Shown here: positions 15,848-24,700 of the stretch, one piece after another
How the letters are laid out: each line of letters opens with the position of its first letter
Numbering within the stretch: position 1 is the first letter of the stretch
Assembly (NCBI GenBank): GCA_015522695.1
Contig: WALT01000008.1
Span: 1 to 38,088 of the forward strand
Direction: 5' to 3'
DNA: 38,088 bases
DNA from: Nitrososphaerota archaeon
Lineage (GTDB): Archaea; Thermoproteota; Nitrososphaeria; Conexivisphaerales; Conexivisphaeraceae
Made by a program: the position numbers and the translations under genes
Notes under the pieces: generated by a model
The model's database searches: none
Seen by the model: the letters and a program-made list of their open reading frames with translations, nothing else
Told to the model about the DNA's origin: nothing

Positions 15848-16747
15848 ATGACCCCCTATGAGCTCGTCGGAAGGTACGTGGAGCCCCACTTGAGGGCGAT
15901 CGTGGCGTCGAAGCTCGCCAAGGCTGGGCTTAGCCAGGGAAAGATAGCCAAGCTCCTCTCAGTAACCCAACCGATGGTCAGGAGGTACACGTCGGCTGGT
16001 CCTGATGTCGCATTCGGGAAATTGGAGGAAGCTGGACTCGAGCGCGACGAGGCCGAGGCCATCACCTCCGTGCTGGCGGATATCTTGGCCAGGGATGATC
16101 CATGGGGTTATCGAAGGACGCTGATCCATATATTGACATCGCTCCTGAGTCGAGAGGTCTTCTGCTCCCTACACAAGAGGCTCGACCCCCAGATCCCTGC
16201 GGATTGTAATCTATGTCACAGCCTCTTCTCCTCATCGAGCGATCTATATGTTGAGGATGTGAGGAACGCCTTCATGATCCTCCAGTCGAGCTCCAAGGCA
16301 TACATGTTGGTTCCGGAGGTAGGGATGAACATAGTGTCGGCTCCTCTCACTGCGAGGACGCCGGGTGAGGTCGTGGGCTTCCTCGGTCGTATAGTCAGGG
16401 TCGGAAGCAGGATAATCGCTGCGGGAGAGCCCGTATATGGAGGCAGCAGACATACGGCGATGGTCCTCCTTCTGGCGAAAAGCAGATGGGATGAGATAAG
16501 GGCAGCTATAGCTGTCAGATATGGGGAGGAGTACCTTGAGAAGGTAGATGGACCGGTCGTGTTCTCAGGACCTCACGGTGATAGATCGGATCTCCTCGTC
16601 GACCTCAAGATGTCGCTGGCAGAACAGCAAGAGAGGCCAGCGGCCCTAGTGGACCTCGGGAGCACAGGAGTAGAACCCGTCATATACATATTCTCCATGA
16701 GGGCCACGAAGGCTGCCGAGAAGGCCCTGAGACTTCTCGTCCAGTAA
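15848..16747 (+). CDS. thiR: ThiR-like transcriptional regulator (HTH plus ThiN-like domain)
   Basis: N-terminal helix-turn-helix (AGLSQGKIAKLLSVTQPMVR) is followed by a central linker with Cys residues (CSLHKRLDPQIPADCNLC). The C-terminal half (about residues 130-299) resembles ThiN, the archaeal thiamine-phosphate synthase domain: VPEVGMNIVSAPLTARTPGE, VGFLGRIVRVGSRI, GSRHTAMVLLLAKSRWDEIR and a closing VDLGSTGVEPVIYIFS. In archaeal ThiR proteins this domain senses thiamine phosphates rather than making them. Context agrees: divergent ykoEDC-like operon, a palindrome in the shared promoter and a downstream transporter gene. Start ATG 15848 follows AGGGGGT. An alternative is a bifunctional ThiN enzyme, less likely without ThiD fusion. 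Confidence 0.88.
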   Translation: MTPYELVGRYVEPHLRAIVASKLAKAGLSQGKIAKLLSVTQPMVRRYTSAGPDVAFGKLEEAGLERDEAEAITSVLADILARDDPWGYRRTLIHILTSLLSREVFCSLHKRLDPQIPADCNLCHSLFSSSSDLYVEDVRNAFMILQSSSKAYMLVPEVGMNIVSAPLTARTPGEVVGFLGRIVRVGSRIIAAGEPVYGGSRHTAMVLLLAKSRWDEIRAAIAVRYGEEYLEKVDGPVVFSGPHGDRSDLLVDLKMSLAEQQERPAALVDLGSTGVEPVIYIFSMRATKAAEKALRLLVQ

Positions 16748-16781
16748 ATGCTCAAAGCCAGGCTAGAACAGGGAAGGAGCG

Positions 16782-17924
16782 TTGGCCAGAGCTCGCTTAG
16801 CGCTAGCAGCCTGTTGGTCCTCCTGGTTCTGGGTCTGGACGATCAGGATGACCTTTACGGTACTGGTCCCTGCGTTAGCGCTCGATTTCCACCTCTCGCC
16901 GGTGGATGCAGGACTTCTGGTTGGGGCCTTTCAAGCCACGGTGGCCGTTGGGATGGTCGGCTGGGGGCCCTTGGCAGATATCGTCCCTCCGAAGATCGTG
17001 GCTAGCTCGCTTCTTGCGTCCTCAGGCCTCCTCCTAGCTGCTTCATCACTAAGTCCTTCCTATCCCATCCTTCTGATGCTATCCCTCGCAGCAGGAGCGG
17101 CCCTGGGAGGATGGCAGCCAAATTGTGTGCCGCTGATCGGAAGCCTATACGAGCGGAGGAGGGGGAGTGCCCTCGCCGTATACGATACAGCTGCCCCAGT
17201 GGGTTTTACCGCAGGAGCCCTCATGGTTGCTGGGTTCTATGGCCTCCTGGGATGGCAAGGGCTCATAATGGTGGTCAGCTTATTGGCCCTCCTCCCTTCA
17301 ATCATGGTGTATGTAATTGCACCTAGTGGCCGCATACCGAGGGGAACACGAGGTCGTGGAGGTAGGGCCAGCCTACTCTTCTCGGCCCTTCTAGTGTTGG
17401 CATTCATCGCCGTGAGCGGCAGCGTCATCGGCCTCCCAGCATACCTGCCGGTCTATCTGACAACCTTCGCCGGTATGAGCATAGCCGGTGCGGCAAGTCT
17501 AGTAGGATTGCCTAGGCTCTCGGGTGTAGTGGGACAGCTTCTGAGCGGATGGGCCAGCGATGAACTAGGCAGGAGAAGGGTGATGGTGATCCTCTTAGCC
17601 ATCATACTGGCCGGTGACGTCGGCGTGGCTTTCTTCGGGGGCTCAGGTCAAGCGATAGCGATCTCGCTATTGGTGACTTTCATCGCTGGCGCCGCTTTCT
17701 ATCCAGTCGCACTCGCACTTGTATACGAGTCATATCCGGGGTACAGAGGTGCGGCCACCGGGATCTTCCTATTCTTGGGAAACATAGTCGGCTCCGGGCT
17801 CATGCCTCCGATTCTAGCCGCAGCGGACATCACGTTCCCTCCGGGCTCCAGCCTCTGGCTGATCGCTGTTATGGCGCTAGTGGGGCTCATCGCCTCGCTA
17901 ACCATGAAGAAAACTGGTCTGTAA
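16782..17924 (+). CDS. MFS transporter, probably in the ThiR operon
   Basis: Major facilitator superfamily protein of 380 residues with about twelve hydrophobic helices. Motif-A-like segments are visible as GWGPLADIVPPKIVAS (loop 2-3) and SGWASDELGRRRVMVI (loop 8-9). The start is TTG 16782, preceded by GGAAGGAG at a suitable distance. It begins 34 bp after thiR on the same strand, so it is likely co-transcribed and a good candidate for a thiamine or precursor permease. That substrate is inferred from context only. It is followed by a small inverted repeat (ATCCTT/AAGGAT, 17941-17959) that might mark the transcript end. Confidence 0.88.
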   Translation: MARARLALAACWSSWFWVWTIRMTFTVLVPALALDFHLSPVDAGLLVGAFQATVAVGMVGWGPLADIVPPKIVASSLLASSGLLLAASSLSPSYPILLMLSLAAGAALGGWQPNCVPLIGSLYERRRGSALAVYDTAAPVGFTAGALMVAGFYGLLGWQGLIMVVSLLALLPSIMVYVIAPSGRIPRGTRGRGGRASLLFSALLVLAFIAVSGSVIGLPAYLPVYLTTFAGMSIAGAASLVGLPRLSGVVGQLLSGWASDELGRRRVMVILLAIILAGDVGVAFFGGSGQAIAISLLVTFIAGAAFYPVALALVYESYPGYRGAATGIFLFLGNIVGSGLMPPILAAADITFPPGSSLWLIAVMALVGLIASLTMKKTGL

Positions 17925-18065
17925 AACACCGTTTTCGGAGATCCTTGAACTTGAAGGATGTCAGCTGGCTGAATCGAGATGGGATAACATGCCGTTCCAG
18001 GGAGCCATGAGATCTGCTTGAGCACGTCGACCTCTACTCGACCCCCAGATAGCCTGGATCGAGCA

Positions 18066-18074
18066 GTTTATAGG
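18066..18074 (+). promoter_or_regulatory. TATA box of the RecB-like nuclease gene
   Basis: GTTTATAGG is centred about 28 bp before the ATG at 18098, implying a near-leaderless transcript. Confidence 0.5.
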
Positions 18075-18097
18075 TTCCAAGCTCAACTGGGTTCTAC

Positions 18098-18799
18098 ATG
18101 CCGAGGAACATCTCCGGACCTGAGAGGTGGAGGAGCAGCGAGAGGATAGCAGCCAGATTCCTTGAGGAGAGTGGGTATAGAATGCTGGAGGTACACAAGA
18201 AGATAGTCCTTAACGACCTCGAGGTGGGCGAGGTAGATTTCACGGTGGAGAAGGACGATGTCGTGTACGCTGTGGAAGTCAAGGCAGGCAGGCTCGATGT
18301 GAACGGGGTGAGGCAGGCATATGTGAACGCTGAACTCATCGGTGCAAGACCGCTCATCGTCTGTAAGGGTTTCGCTGATCCGTCAGCTGGGACGCTAGCA
18401 GGAAAGCTTGATGTAGAGGTCCTCGTGCTCTCCGACGTCTTCCTGGTAGATCAAGAGGAATTAGAGGTCCTGATAAAGGGGACAGTCGAGCACGTGCTTG
18501 AGGAGTACTTGACCTTTCTACTATCTTCACCACTCGAACTGACCGGGGAAGAGGAGAGGCTGCTAAAGGCCATCACATCCACCTACAGGATCATGGATGC
18601 GGCTGAGGAACTCGGGATCGATGTGACCGAACTCGCCAAGAGGATAGATCGGCTCAAGGATCGAGGGATACTGCCTCGTTGGGCCCGCCACTACACGAGC
18701 GCCAAGGGAGCTGCTGGGCTTATGTTGGTGAAGAAGAGGTTCTATGAACTCCTGTCGGCTCTGGATAGAGGAGAAGTTCACTTCTCGTCCACGCCCTAG
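18098..18799 (+). CDS. RecB-like PD-(D/E)xK nuclease with C-terminal winged helix
   Basis: Restriction-endonuclease-fold protein conserved in archaea. The nuclease core spans about residues 10-110: an N-terminal helix ending in AARFLEESGYRMLEVHKKI, then GEVDFTVEKDDVVYAVEVKA, giving the catalytic Asp and E-x-K, followed by GVRQAYVNAELIGARPLIV. The C-terminal half (SSPLELTGEEERLLKAITST, MDAAEELGIDVTELAKRIDR) is a predicted winged helix for DNA binding. Likely a DNA repair or processing nuclease; relatives are often annotated RecB-like. Monocistronic with its own TATA box. Confidence 0.8.
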   Translation: MPRNISGPERWRSSERIAARFLEESGYRMLEVHKKIVLNDLEVGEVDFTVEKDDVVYAVEVKAGRLDVNGVRQAYVNAELIGARPLIVCKGFADPSAGTLAGKLDVEVLVLSDVFLVDQEELEVLIKGTVEHVLEEYLTFLLSSPLELTGEEERLLKAITSTYRIMDAAEELGIDVTELAKRIDRLKDRGILPRWARHYTSAKGAAGLMLVKKRFYELLSALDRGEVHFSSTP

Positions 18800-19049
18800 T
18801 TTATGCCATCATCCAAGGGATGTCCACGCACCTGTGTAGAAACAATGACCGAAGCGATCCATCGAGGAACAGCTTTTAAAGGGCGCGTTCTGGCGATATT
18901 TCCGTCCATGAACATCCAAAAAAGTTGATCATTAAATGAAAGGGTAGCTAGCCATCATCCCTCATGTCGACGGCCGCCATACCATAGGAATTGATGTGTA
19001 AATGGCCCATCGTTCGGCGAAGCCATCGCAACATCGTGGAACACTATAG

Positions 19050-19907
19050 CTATAGGCGTGCATAGACCCCTGCGGCAGCCCTGAGAAGGTCCCTTTCGGT
19101 CAGTATCCCTATGGGCCTCTCTCCATCATATATTAGGACAGCTCCAGCTAGGTTCTTCTCCATCACGTCAGCGGCATATTCGAGTGTTGCCTCCGGGAAC
19201 ACCTTGAGTATTCTGGGATACATCAGCGAGTCCACCGTCTCCTCTTCAAGGAGTCTGGCACCCTTCTCCCTGATCCTTTCTGCATGCTCGAGCGAAGAAT
19301 AGTGCTTCAATATAGCAGTCTCGCTGACGATCCCTACGGGTTTACCGTCCTCCTCTATCGGTATCCTCCTGATACCCCTATCGACCATCCTCCTCTGGAC
19401 ATCTATCACCTTAGAATGTACTGGCATCAATATGAGCTCCCTGGACATGTGGAAGTATACCCTATCTCCCGTCATGAGCGAGGCTATCTTCCTCGTGACA
19501 TCCCTCTCGGTGACTATACCGGTCAGGTCTCCGCGGCCGTTGAAGACGAGGACGTAGCCGGAGGCCTTCCTGAACATTATCCTAACTGCCATCAGGAGGT
19601 CTTCGTCCTCCGATACCTTGGAGAAATCGTAAGAGAGGAATTTCTGCACAGGTTGCTCCAAGGTCTCCGAAACTTTAGCGGTCCCTCCTCTAAGCTCCCT
19701 CTCCGCAACGCGGAGGAGGAGGGCATTAGCCTTAGTGGCAGTGAGGACCCCGGCGACATTCGAGGAGCTATCCAGAACCGGGACCCTTCTGAACTTCCTC
19801 TCCCCCATCTTTCTGACGACATCGATAAGCCTCTCGTCGAGGGAAGCGGTCACGACAGGGCTTGTGGCGGTCTCAGATATTCCTATCCTCGTGAGCTCGG
19901 ATATCAT
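19050..19907 (-). CDS. Protein with four CBS domains
   Basis: Two Bateman modules (four CBS repeats) make up almost the whole chain of 285 residues. Repeat hallmarks are KFRRVPVLDSSSNVAGVLTA, KASGYVLVFNGRGDLTGIVTE with RDVTRKIA, GIRRIPIEEDGKPVGIVSE, and LAGAVLIYDGERPIGILTER. CBS pairs bind adenine nucleotides or SAM and act as energy or redox sensors, but no effector domain is fused, so the partner is unknown. I choose ATG 19907; a TTG two codons earlier is also open. A TATA box (GCATATATAGC around 19931-19941, minus strand) lies about 29 bp upstream. Confidence 0.92.
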   Translation of the reverse strand: MISELTRIGISETATSPVVTASLDERLIDVVRKMGERKFRRVPVLDSSSNVAGVLTATKANALLLRVAERELRGGTAKVSETLEQPVQKFLSYDFSKVSEDEDLLMAVRIMFRKASGYVLVFNGRGDLTGIVTERDVTRKIASLMTGDRVYFHMSRELILMPVHSKVIDVQRRMVDRGIRRIPIEEDGKPVGIVSETAILKHYSSLEHAERIREKGARLLEEETVDSLMYPRILKVFPEATLEYAADVMEKNLAGAVLIYDGERPIGILTERDLLRAAAGVYARL

Positions 19908-20014
19908 CGACAATCACTATGGCTGGCCGGGCTATATATGCGCTATGGGCCATCGTGTGAGGGATCGTTGGCGGGCGGACGTGTTCCTTAAAAGGAAGGC
20001 AGCCCTGAACATCG

Positions 20015-20335
20015 ATGATGCTGGTAGCTGTGCCCGTGGAGGAGAAGGGGGATCTCGATAGCAAGGTCGCCGATACTTGCGCGAGAGCTCCTTACATAAT
20101 CCTGGTGGAATTGGGTGATGGTGAGTCGAGGATCGTGAAGACGATTGAAAATCCCGCACTCGAGTTCAAACATGGCGCCGGTCCCATCTTCGTCAAGACC
20201 CTCATGGATGAGGGCGTCGAAGCGGTGACATGTCCAGATATAGGTGAGAGCGTCTCGGAGCTCCTGTTGGAGCATGACATAAAAGTGCTCAAGGCGAGGC
20301 CTGGACAGAAAATGATGGAGGTTATCAGCCGATAA
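20015..20335 (+). CDS. NifX/NafY-type dinitrogenase cofactor-domain protein
   Basis: 106-residue single-domain protein of the 'dinitrogenase iron-molybdenum cofactor biosynthesis' fold (RNase H-like). The pattern VAVPVEEKGDLDSKVADTCA, YIILVELGDGESRIVKTIEN, GAGPIFVKTLMDEGVEAVTC and ELLLEHDIKVLKARPG fits. Many archaea without nitrogenase carry such stand-alone proteins, thought to handle Fe-S or Mo/Fe cofactors. No nif genes are visible here, so nitrogen fixation is not implied. The window encodes at least two molybdoenzymes, but a link is speculative. A CCTTAAAAGG stretch about 25 bp upstream may be its TATA box. Confidence 0.85.
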   Translation: MMLVAVPVEEKGDLDSKVADTCARAPYIILVELGDGESRIVKTIENPALEFKHGAGPIFVKTLMDEGVEAVTCPDIGESVSELLLEHDIKVLKARPGQKMMEVISR

Positions 20336-20523
20336 AGGGAACTCAAAGCTATCGTCGATACGGACCCCCGGATGTTCCGAAGATACTATACTCGTCGATT
20401 TCCAGACGTGAGATCGAGCACTCGGAGGAATATGAATCGTTGCTCGTTCGTGCCATAGATGACGATGAGCATCATCTTCTGACATGTCTAGGCTAACGTA
20501 ACTGGTCATCATTACAGAAGACT
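20336..20523. other. Left part of a 627-bp gene-poor interval
   Basis: No supported gene between the NifX-like gene and the nitroreductase (20336-20962) apart from the palindrome and a weak ORF listed separately. This left part has no recognisable TnpB, TnpA or other mobile-element coding sequence in any plus frame that I read. Confidence 0.4.
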
Positions 20524-20574
20524 CGGCGAGAAAGCCCTACCCTAACTTAAGTTAGGGTAGGGGATGAATCGCCG
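20524..20574. repeat. 28-bp perfect palindrome nested in an outer inverted repeat
   Basis: Bases 20535-20562 are perfectly self-complementary: CCCTACCCTAACTT followed by its exact reverse complement, with centre TTAA. An outer pair CGGCGA (20524-20529) and TCGCCG (20569-20574) flanks it, so a transcript could fold into a long hairpin with an internal loop. The GGGTAGGGGATGAATCGCC flank recalls right ends of IS200/IS605-type elements, but no transposase is present. Operator, remnant element end and structured RNA are all possible. Confidence 0.8.
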
Positions 20575-20889
20575 TTAGGAGTTAAATAGGGCTTTTCCAA
20601 TGTTTTTGAGTGGGTCGCTCGGATGTAGCCTGAAGCTGGAATAATTCTTCTGGCTGAAAGGAGGGAGGAGGCTCCAGCAAAGCGGGATAGGGCTATATGC
20701 GCTATCTAGGGGCTGGCTTGACACAGCCCAGAACTCGGTATGACTATGATCATGATGAAGCCCTCGGGAAAAACCGAGGATCTCCCTCACTTCAGTGAGG
20801 AGGGTGTCAAATTCCGTTAGCCAGCGACTTTCCATCCCCATCGTGGTACTCCTCTGGAGAAGATCGTCCCAAGCAAGTGGAGGTATCAT
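20575..20889 (-). CDS. Weak ORF, no family
   Basis: A 104-codon minus-strand frame (ATG 20889) ends next to the palindrome. Its product (for example SRWLTEFDTLLTEVREILGF) is protein-like in places but I recognise no domain, and no TATA or ribosome site decides for it. The extension beyond 20889 runs antisense through the nitroreductase promoter and gene and is rejected. It could be chance or a decayed gene. Confidence 0.18.
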   Translation of the reverse strand: MIPPLAWDDLLQRSTTMGMESRWLTEFDTLLTEVREILGFSRGLHHDHSHTEFWAVSSQPLDSAYSPIPLCWSLLPPFSQKNYSSFRLHPSDPLKNIGKALFNS

Positions 20890-20925
20890 CACCGGCAATG
20901 CTGAATCGTCATAGAAACCTAATAG

Positions 20926-20936
20926 CTTTAAATAAT
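20926..20936 (+). promoter_or_regulatory. TATA box of the nitroreductase gene
   Basis: CTTTAAATAAT is centred about 32 bp before the ATG at 20963, giving a short leader. Confidence 0.55.
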
Positions 20937-20962
20937 ATCTCCTCCAGCCTCCAGAATGCAGG

Positions 20963-21664
20963 ATGAGCTTCTGTCTCGACTTGATCGCGAAACATAGAAG
21001 CATAAGGAAGTTCAAATCTGAACTTGTGAACGATGATGACTTAAACAGTATTCTAGAGGCTGCAAGGAGACATCCTTCTCCGAGGAACCTCCAACCCCTC
21101 ACGATCACCGTCGTCAAGGATGAGGAACTGAAGGGAAGGATAGCCACTCTTCTGGGTGACCAGCAACATATCAGGGAGGCCCCCATCCTCCTCGTCTTCA
21201 GCCTCGATCTCATGAAGGCCTTGAGGGCAGTTGAGCTGAGCGGTAAAGAACCCACTAGGATCTCCCACGCGATCCTGCTCGCCGGGACGTTATCCACAGG
21301 TATAGCATTAGCTTGGTCCCTTCTGGCTGCGGAGAGCTTGGGCTATGGTGCCTGTGGAATAGCTGTGTATAGGAGGTCATGTGAGGTGGCGGACCTTCTC
21401 AAGTTGCCGAAATACGTCCTTCCCTTAGCAGGGCTCTTAGTGGGTAGGCCCGACGAGAGCCCGGAGTTGAGGCCCAGGCAACCTCTACAAGCTCTGCTGG
21501 CCAACGATGGCTATGGTGATGCTGAAGGGAGGGCTGAGCTCTACGCTTCCATCTCGAGCGATTTCCGGGAAAAGCTCGCCGATATCATCGGCAAAGGAGG
21601 GTTCTACGATGAGATCGCATGGAGCTTCACCCAATGCTTACGCAGACAAGGATTGTTGGAGTGA
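20963..21664 (+). CDS. Nitroreductase-family flavoprotein
   Basis: FMN-dependent nitroreductase fold, 233 residues, probably a cytosolic homodimer. Typical features are the N-terminal HRSIRKFKSELVNDDDLNSI with the FMN-phosphate-binding RSIRxF motif, AARRHPSPRNLQPLTITVV, the central HAILLAGTLSTGIALAWSLL helix, ESLGYGACGIAVYRRS, and LPLAGLLVGRPDESPELRPR, which is the standard C-terminal FMN segment. Substrate unknown; family members reduce nitro groups, quinones or flavins, or act in dehalogenation or BluB-like chemistry. Transcribed alone from its own promoter. Confidence 0.93.
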   Translation: MSFCLDLIAKHRSIRKFKSELVNDDDLNSILEAARRHPSPRNLQPLTITVVKDEELKGRIATLLGDQQHIREAPILLVFSLDLMKALRAVELSGKEPTRISHAILLAGTLSTGIALAWSLLAAESLGYGACGIAVYRRSCEVADLLKLPKYVLPLAGLLVGRPDESPELRPRQPLQALLANDGYGDAEGRAELYASISSDFREKLADIIGKGGFYDEIAWSFTQCLRRQGLLE

Positions 21665-21781
21665 AGCCCTCCACGGAAGGGGTCCCCAATTGAGAATCGA
21701 GACGTCTCCCATCTACGATCTTTAATCACGATATCTCCTCGAGCTGGAAGCCCCTGTGGAAGCTGGGGGTGTTCATCCGGT

Positions 21782-24700
21782 TCACCACGACCTCCTTCGT
21801 CCGAACACTTCCGGATATTTCTCGGTCAGTTCCATCAAGTCGACCTTCTCGACCTCAACAAGGTAGCCGCTGACGGTCATGCCAGGACACCTCCTCGATA
21901 TCGTCTTGAACGGCGATATCAGGTTGATGGCACCTCCTCTGTCGATCTTGTCCTCTATGGACACGATATCCACCCTCGACCCTTTATCCATGCGGACAAC
22001 TCCCTTGGGCACCCTGTTCGTCAAATATGCACCCGCGAGCACGGTCCCTCTATCATTGTAGACCTTGACTATGTCCCCATCGATTATCCCCCTCCTCTCG
22101 GCGTCGATCGGGTTCATCCATAGAGGCTCATACGGGTAACCGTCAGGACCGCTGATCTTCGAGGCCGGGAGCTCCACCAACCAAGGGTTGTCATCTCCCT
22201 GTGCATGAACCCTCCACCTCGGGTGATTGGAAACCATGAGCAATGGATACCTTTCTGACCTGGGATGTGACAGGCTCTCCTGGTGGGTCTCCCCATACGG
22301 TATATAGTGTGGAACCGGAGGCCTTTCTCCATCATCCGGGAACCTCTCGGCGAGCCCCACGGAGCGGAACTCTATCTTGCCGGTTGGTGTCTCCAATGGA
22401 TGTCCCTCCGGATCCTCGTAGAACCACCTTAGCCCTGGTTTCACCCTCCCCATCCTCTTTATCTCCTCCCACTCTTCCGAGGTCGGGGCTGGCAACAGTA
22501 CCATTTTCTTCTCCTTAAGCTCCTTCCAATCGATCCGTTTGGCCATGGGAGACTCCTCATAGCGACTTTTGACGAACTCCTCGAATCGTGGTAATGTTTT
22601 CAGTCCAAGTTTATCCTCTATAGCTCTAATTATATCATAATCGCCCTTCGCCTCCCCGATGGGCTCTATGCACATGTCCGTCCATATGATCGAGACCGGG
22701 GGTATGCCCGTGGCCCTGACGGCGAAGTCCTCCTGCTCGAATGGCGTCGAAGCCGGCAAAACCAGATCGGCGAACTTGCAGTCGTTCTCGAACCATGGCT
22801 CTATCACCAAGACGAATTCGAGCTTGGAGCTTCTGAGGGCCTCCATCATCCTATAGGTTCCATTCCAGCTTGTAAGCCAGCTCCCGTTCTCATCTATCAA
22901 CATGTGTATCCCAGGCTCTCCCTCCCTCGGAAACCTATGCTTCACGAACTGATCCTCCCTCGATGCATTTATCGCCGCAGAACCGTACCATTCGATGGAT
23001 GGGCTGAGTATCGCCTCAGGGAGGAGGGTTTTAGGTATCGAGGGCTCGTGTGGTTCGAAAACGTAGCTAACGTAGGGGTTCCTCGGAAGGTTTGATGGAT
23101 GTAGATCTGGGCTGGCTGGTACGCTCGGAACAGGTTCCGACGATGCCGGTTTAGGCCTGGCTCTAGAGCTCTCCGCCGGTATCCTGACGTGATGCACGCC
23201 TGGCCTTCCAAGTCCCTGCATCGCGGATAGGAGCACCTCAAGTCTAGCTGGCTCCGTTGCGTAGGGACCCCTTATCTTCGGCCCACCGTAGTGATATGCT
23301 ATCGATGTCCTCTTCCTCGCCCATTCCCTGGCCAGAGCCCTTATAGTCTCGACTGGGATTCCCGTTATCCCCTCAGCCCATTCCGGGGTCTTCGGTATCC
23401 CATCCTCATCCCCCATCACGTACTTCTTGAATTCATCGAAGCCCACCGTGTGCGTCTCGATGTATTCCTCATCATATGTCCCCTCCTTTATCCAGATATA
23501 TGCTATGGAGAGGTATAGGGCTGCGTCGGTGTTGGGCCTTATCGGTATCCATTTATCCGCATGGACGGCTGCTGTATGGTTCAGGTCTGGAGATATGAAC
23601 ACGAGCTTTATACCAGCACGTTTTATCCAATCCATGGTGATCGAGCCGCTCTGGCTCCAAAAGCCCCATGAAGTGGTCTCGGGATCGCACCCAGTACATA
23701 TCATCATCTCCGTGTTCTCCAAGACATCCTCCCAGATATCATCCTGATATTGATGACCTCTGTACGAGTCCATGCCCCAGGCGTGCTTCGCACCCCAGTA
23801 GTAACCCTCGAAACTATCCGGGTTCCTCTGCACATGGATACATCCCCCCAAAACTTCACATAGAGCATGTGCATATGAATGTAGACTGCGCCATGTGCTG
23901 TGCCCCAGGCCGTCGGCCATCACAGCTACCGCAGTGGTGCCGTACTTATCCACGATCCTCTTCACCTCCCTCGCTATGATGTCGAGGGCCTCATCCCAGC
24001 TTATCCTCATGAACTTCGATTTCCCCCTGTTCTGTGGATTCCTGTTCTCGGGGCTCCAATCGACCCTCCTCAGCGGATATCTCACTCTAGCTGGAGAGTA
24101 GACCCTCTCCTTGTACGCGATCTCATAAGGGGCGGGAAGGCTCCTAGCAGGCCTCGTGAACTCCCGTCCCTTGGCTGCTATCCCATACACCAGGCCCTCA
24201 TCGAAGTATATCGGCCTGATCCTGATAATCCTTCCAGCTCTGATATGCACCTCCTGCGGGAGCTCAGCCATCCCCAGCCCCAATAGATTCGTCGGGAGGT
24301 AACAGATCCTGATCCTTTCGGATTCCTCCCTGAGCTTCTCAGCCTCTTCCTCCCCCATCCTCCTGAGCACCGTCAGTTTGGGGCTCCTCCCGTAAAACTC
24401 GTCCAATATATCCCCCATCCTCCTCATCTCCTCCATATGCTCAGCCCTCCGTGGCCTTCCACCTCCTAGGATCCTGAAGTCCTCCTCTACCAATTCCCTT
24501 GCCAGTAGAGCTACACCTCTATAGAAATCCGTCGACGCGTTCTCGATAATGTTCTCGGAGAGTTTTGGGAGCCAGTACGTCAGGTGCTTCTCCAAGAACT
24601 TCCTCTGCTCCTCCAGGAACCCCTCGATCTCCTCATCGTCATCCCTCCGCATGGCATCCAACGTTTTATCACAAAGATACGCCATGAACTGCAATTCTAT

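Noticed and set aside
17941-17959. Rho-independent-like terminator after the MFS gene
   Set aside because: There is a 6-bp stem but no T-run; in archaea a U-run is the stronger signal, so it is mentioned only in the gene entry.
18800-19049. Small RNA gene between nuclease and CBS genes
   Set aside because: A TATA-like CTTTTAAAGG is present near 18872, but I found neither C/D box motifs nor a stable fold, and the following ORF is only six codons.
20015-20335. Nitrogen-fixation locus
   Set aside because: Only a stand-alone NifX-type domain is present; no nifH, nifD, nifK or nifB in the window.
20336-20962. IS200/IS605 element around the palindrome
   Set aside because: No TnpA or TnpB coding sequence, no zinc-finger or RuvC motif and no second end were found, so only the palindrome is reported.
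20890-21297. Extension of the minus-strand frame through the nitroreductase gene
   Set aside because: It is antisense to a clear nitroreductase and its TATA box; only the part left of 20889 is listed, with low confidence.
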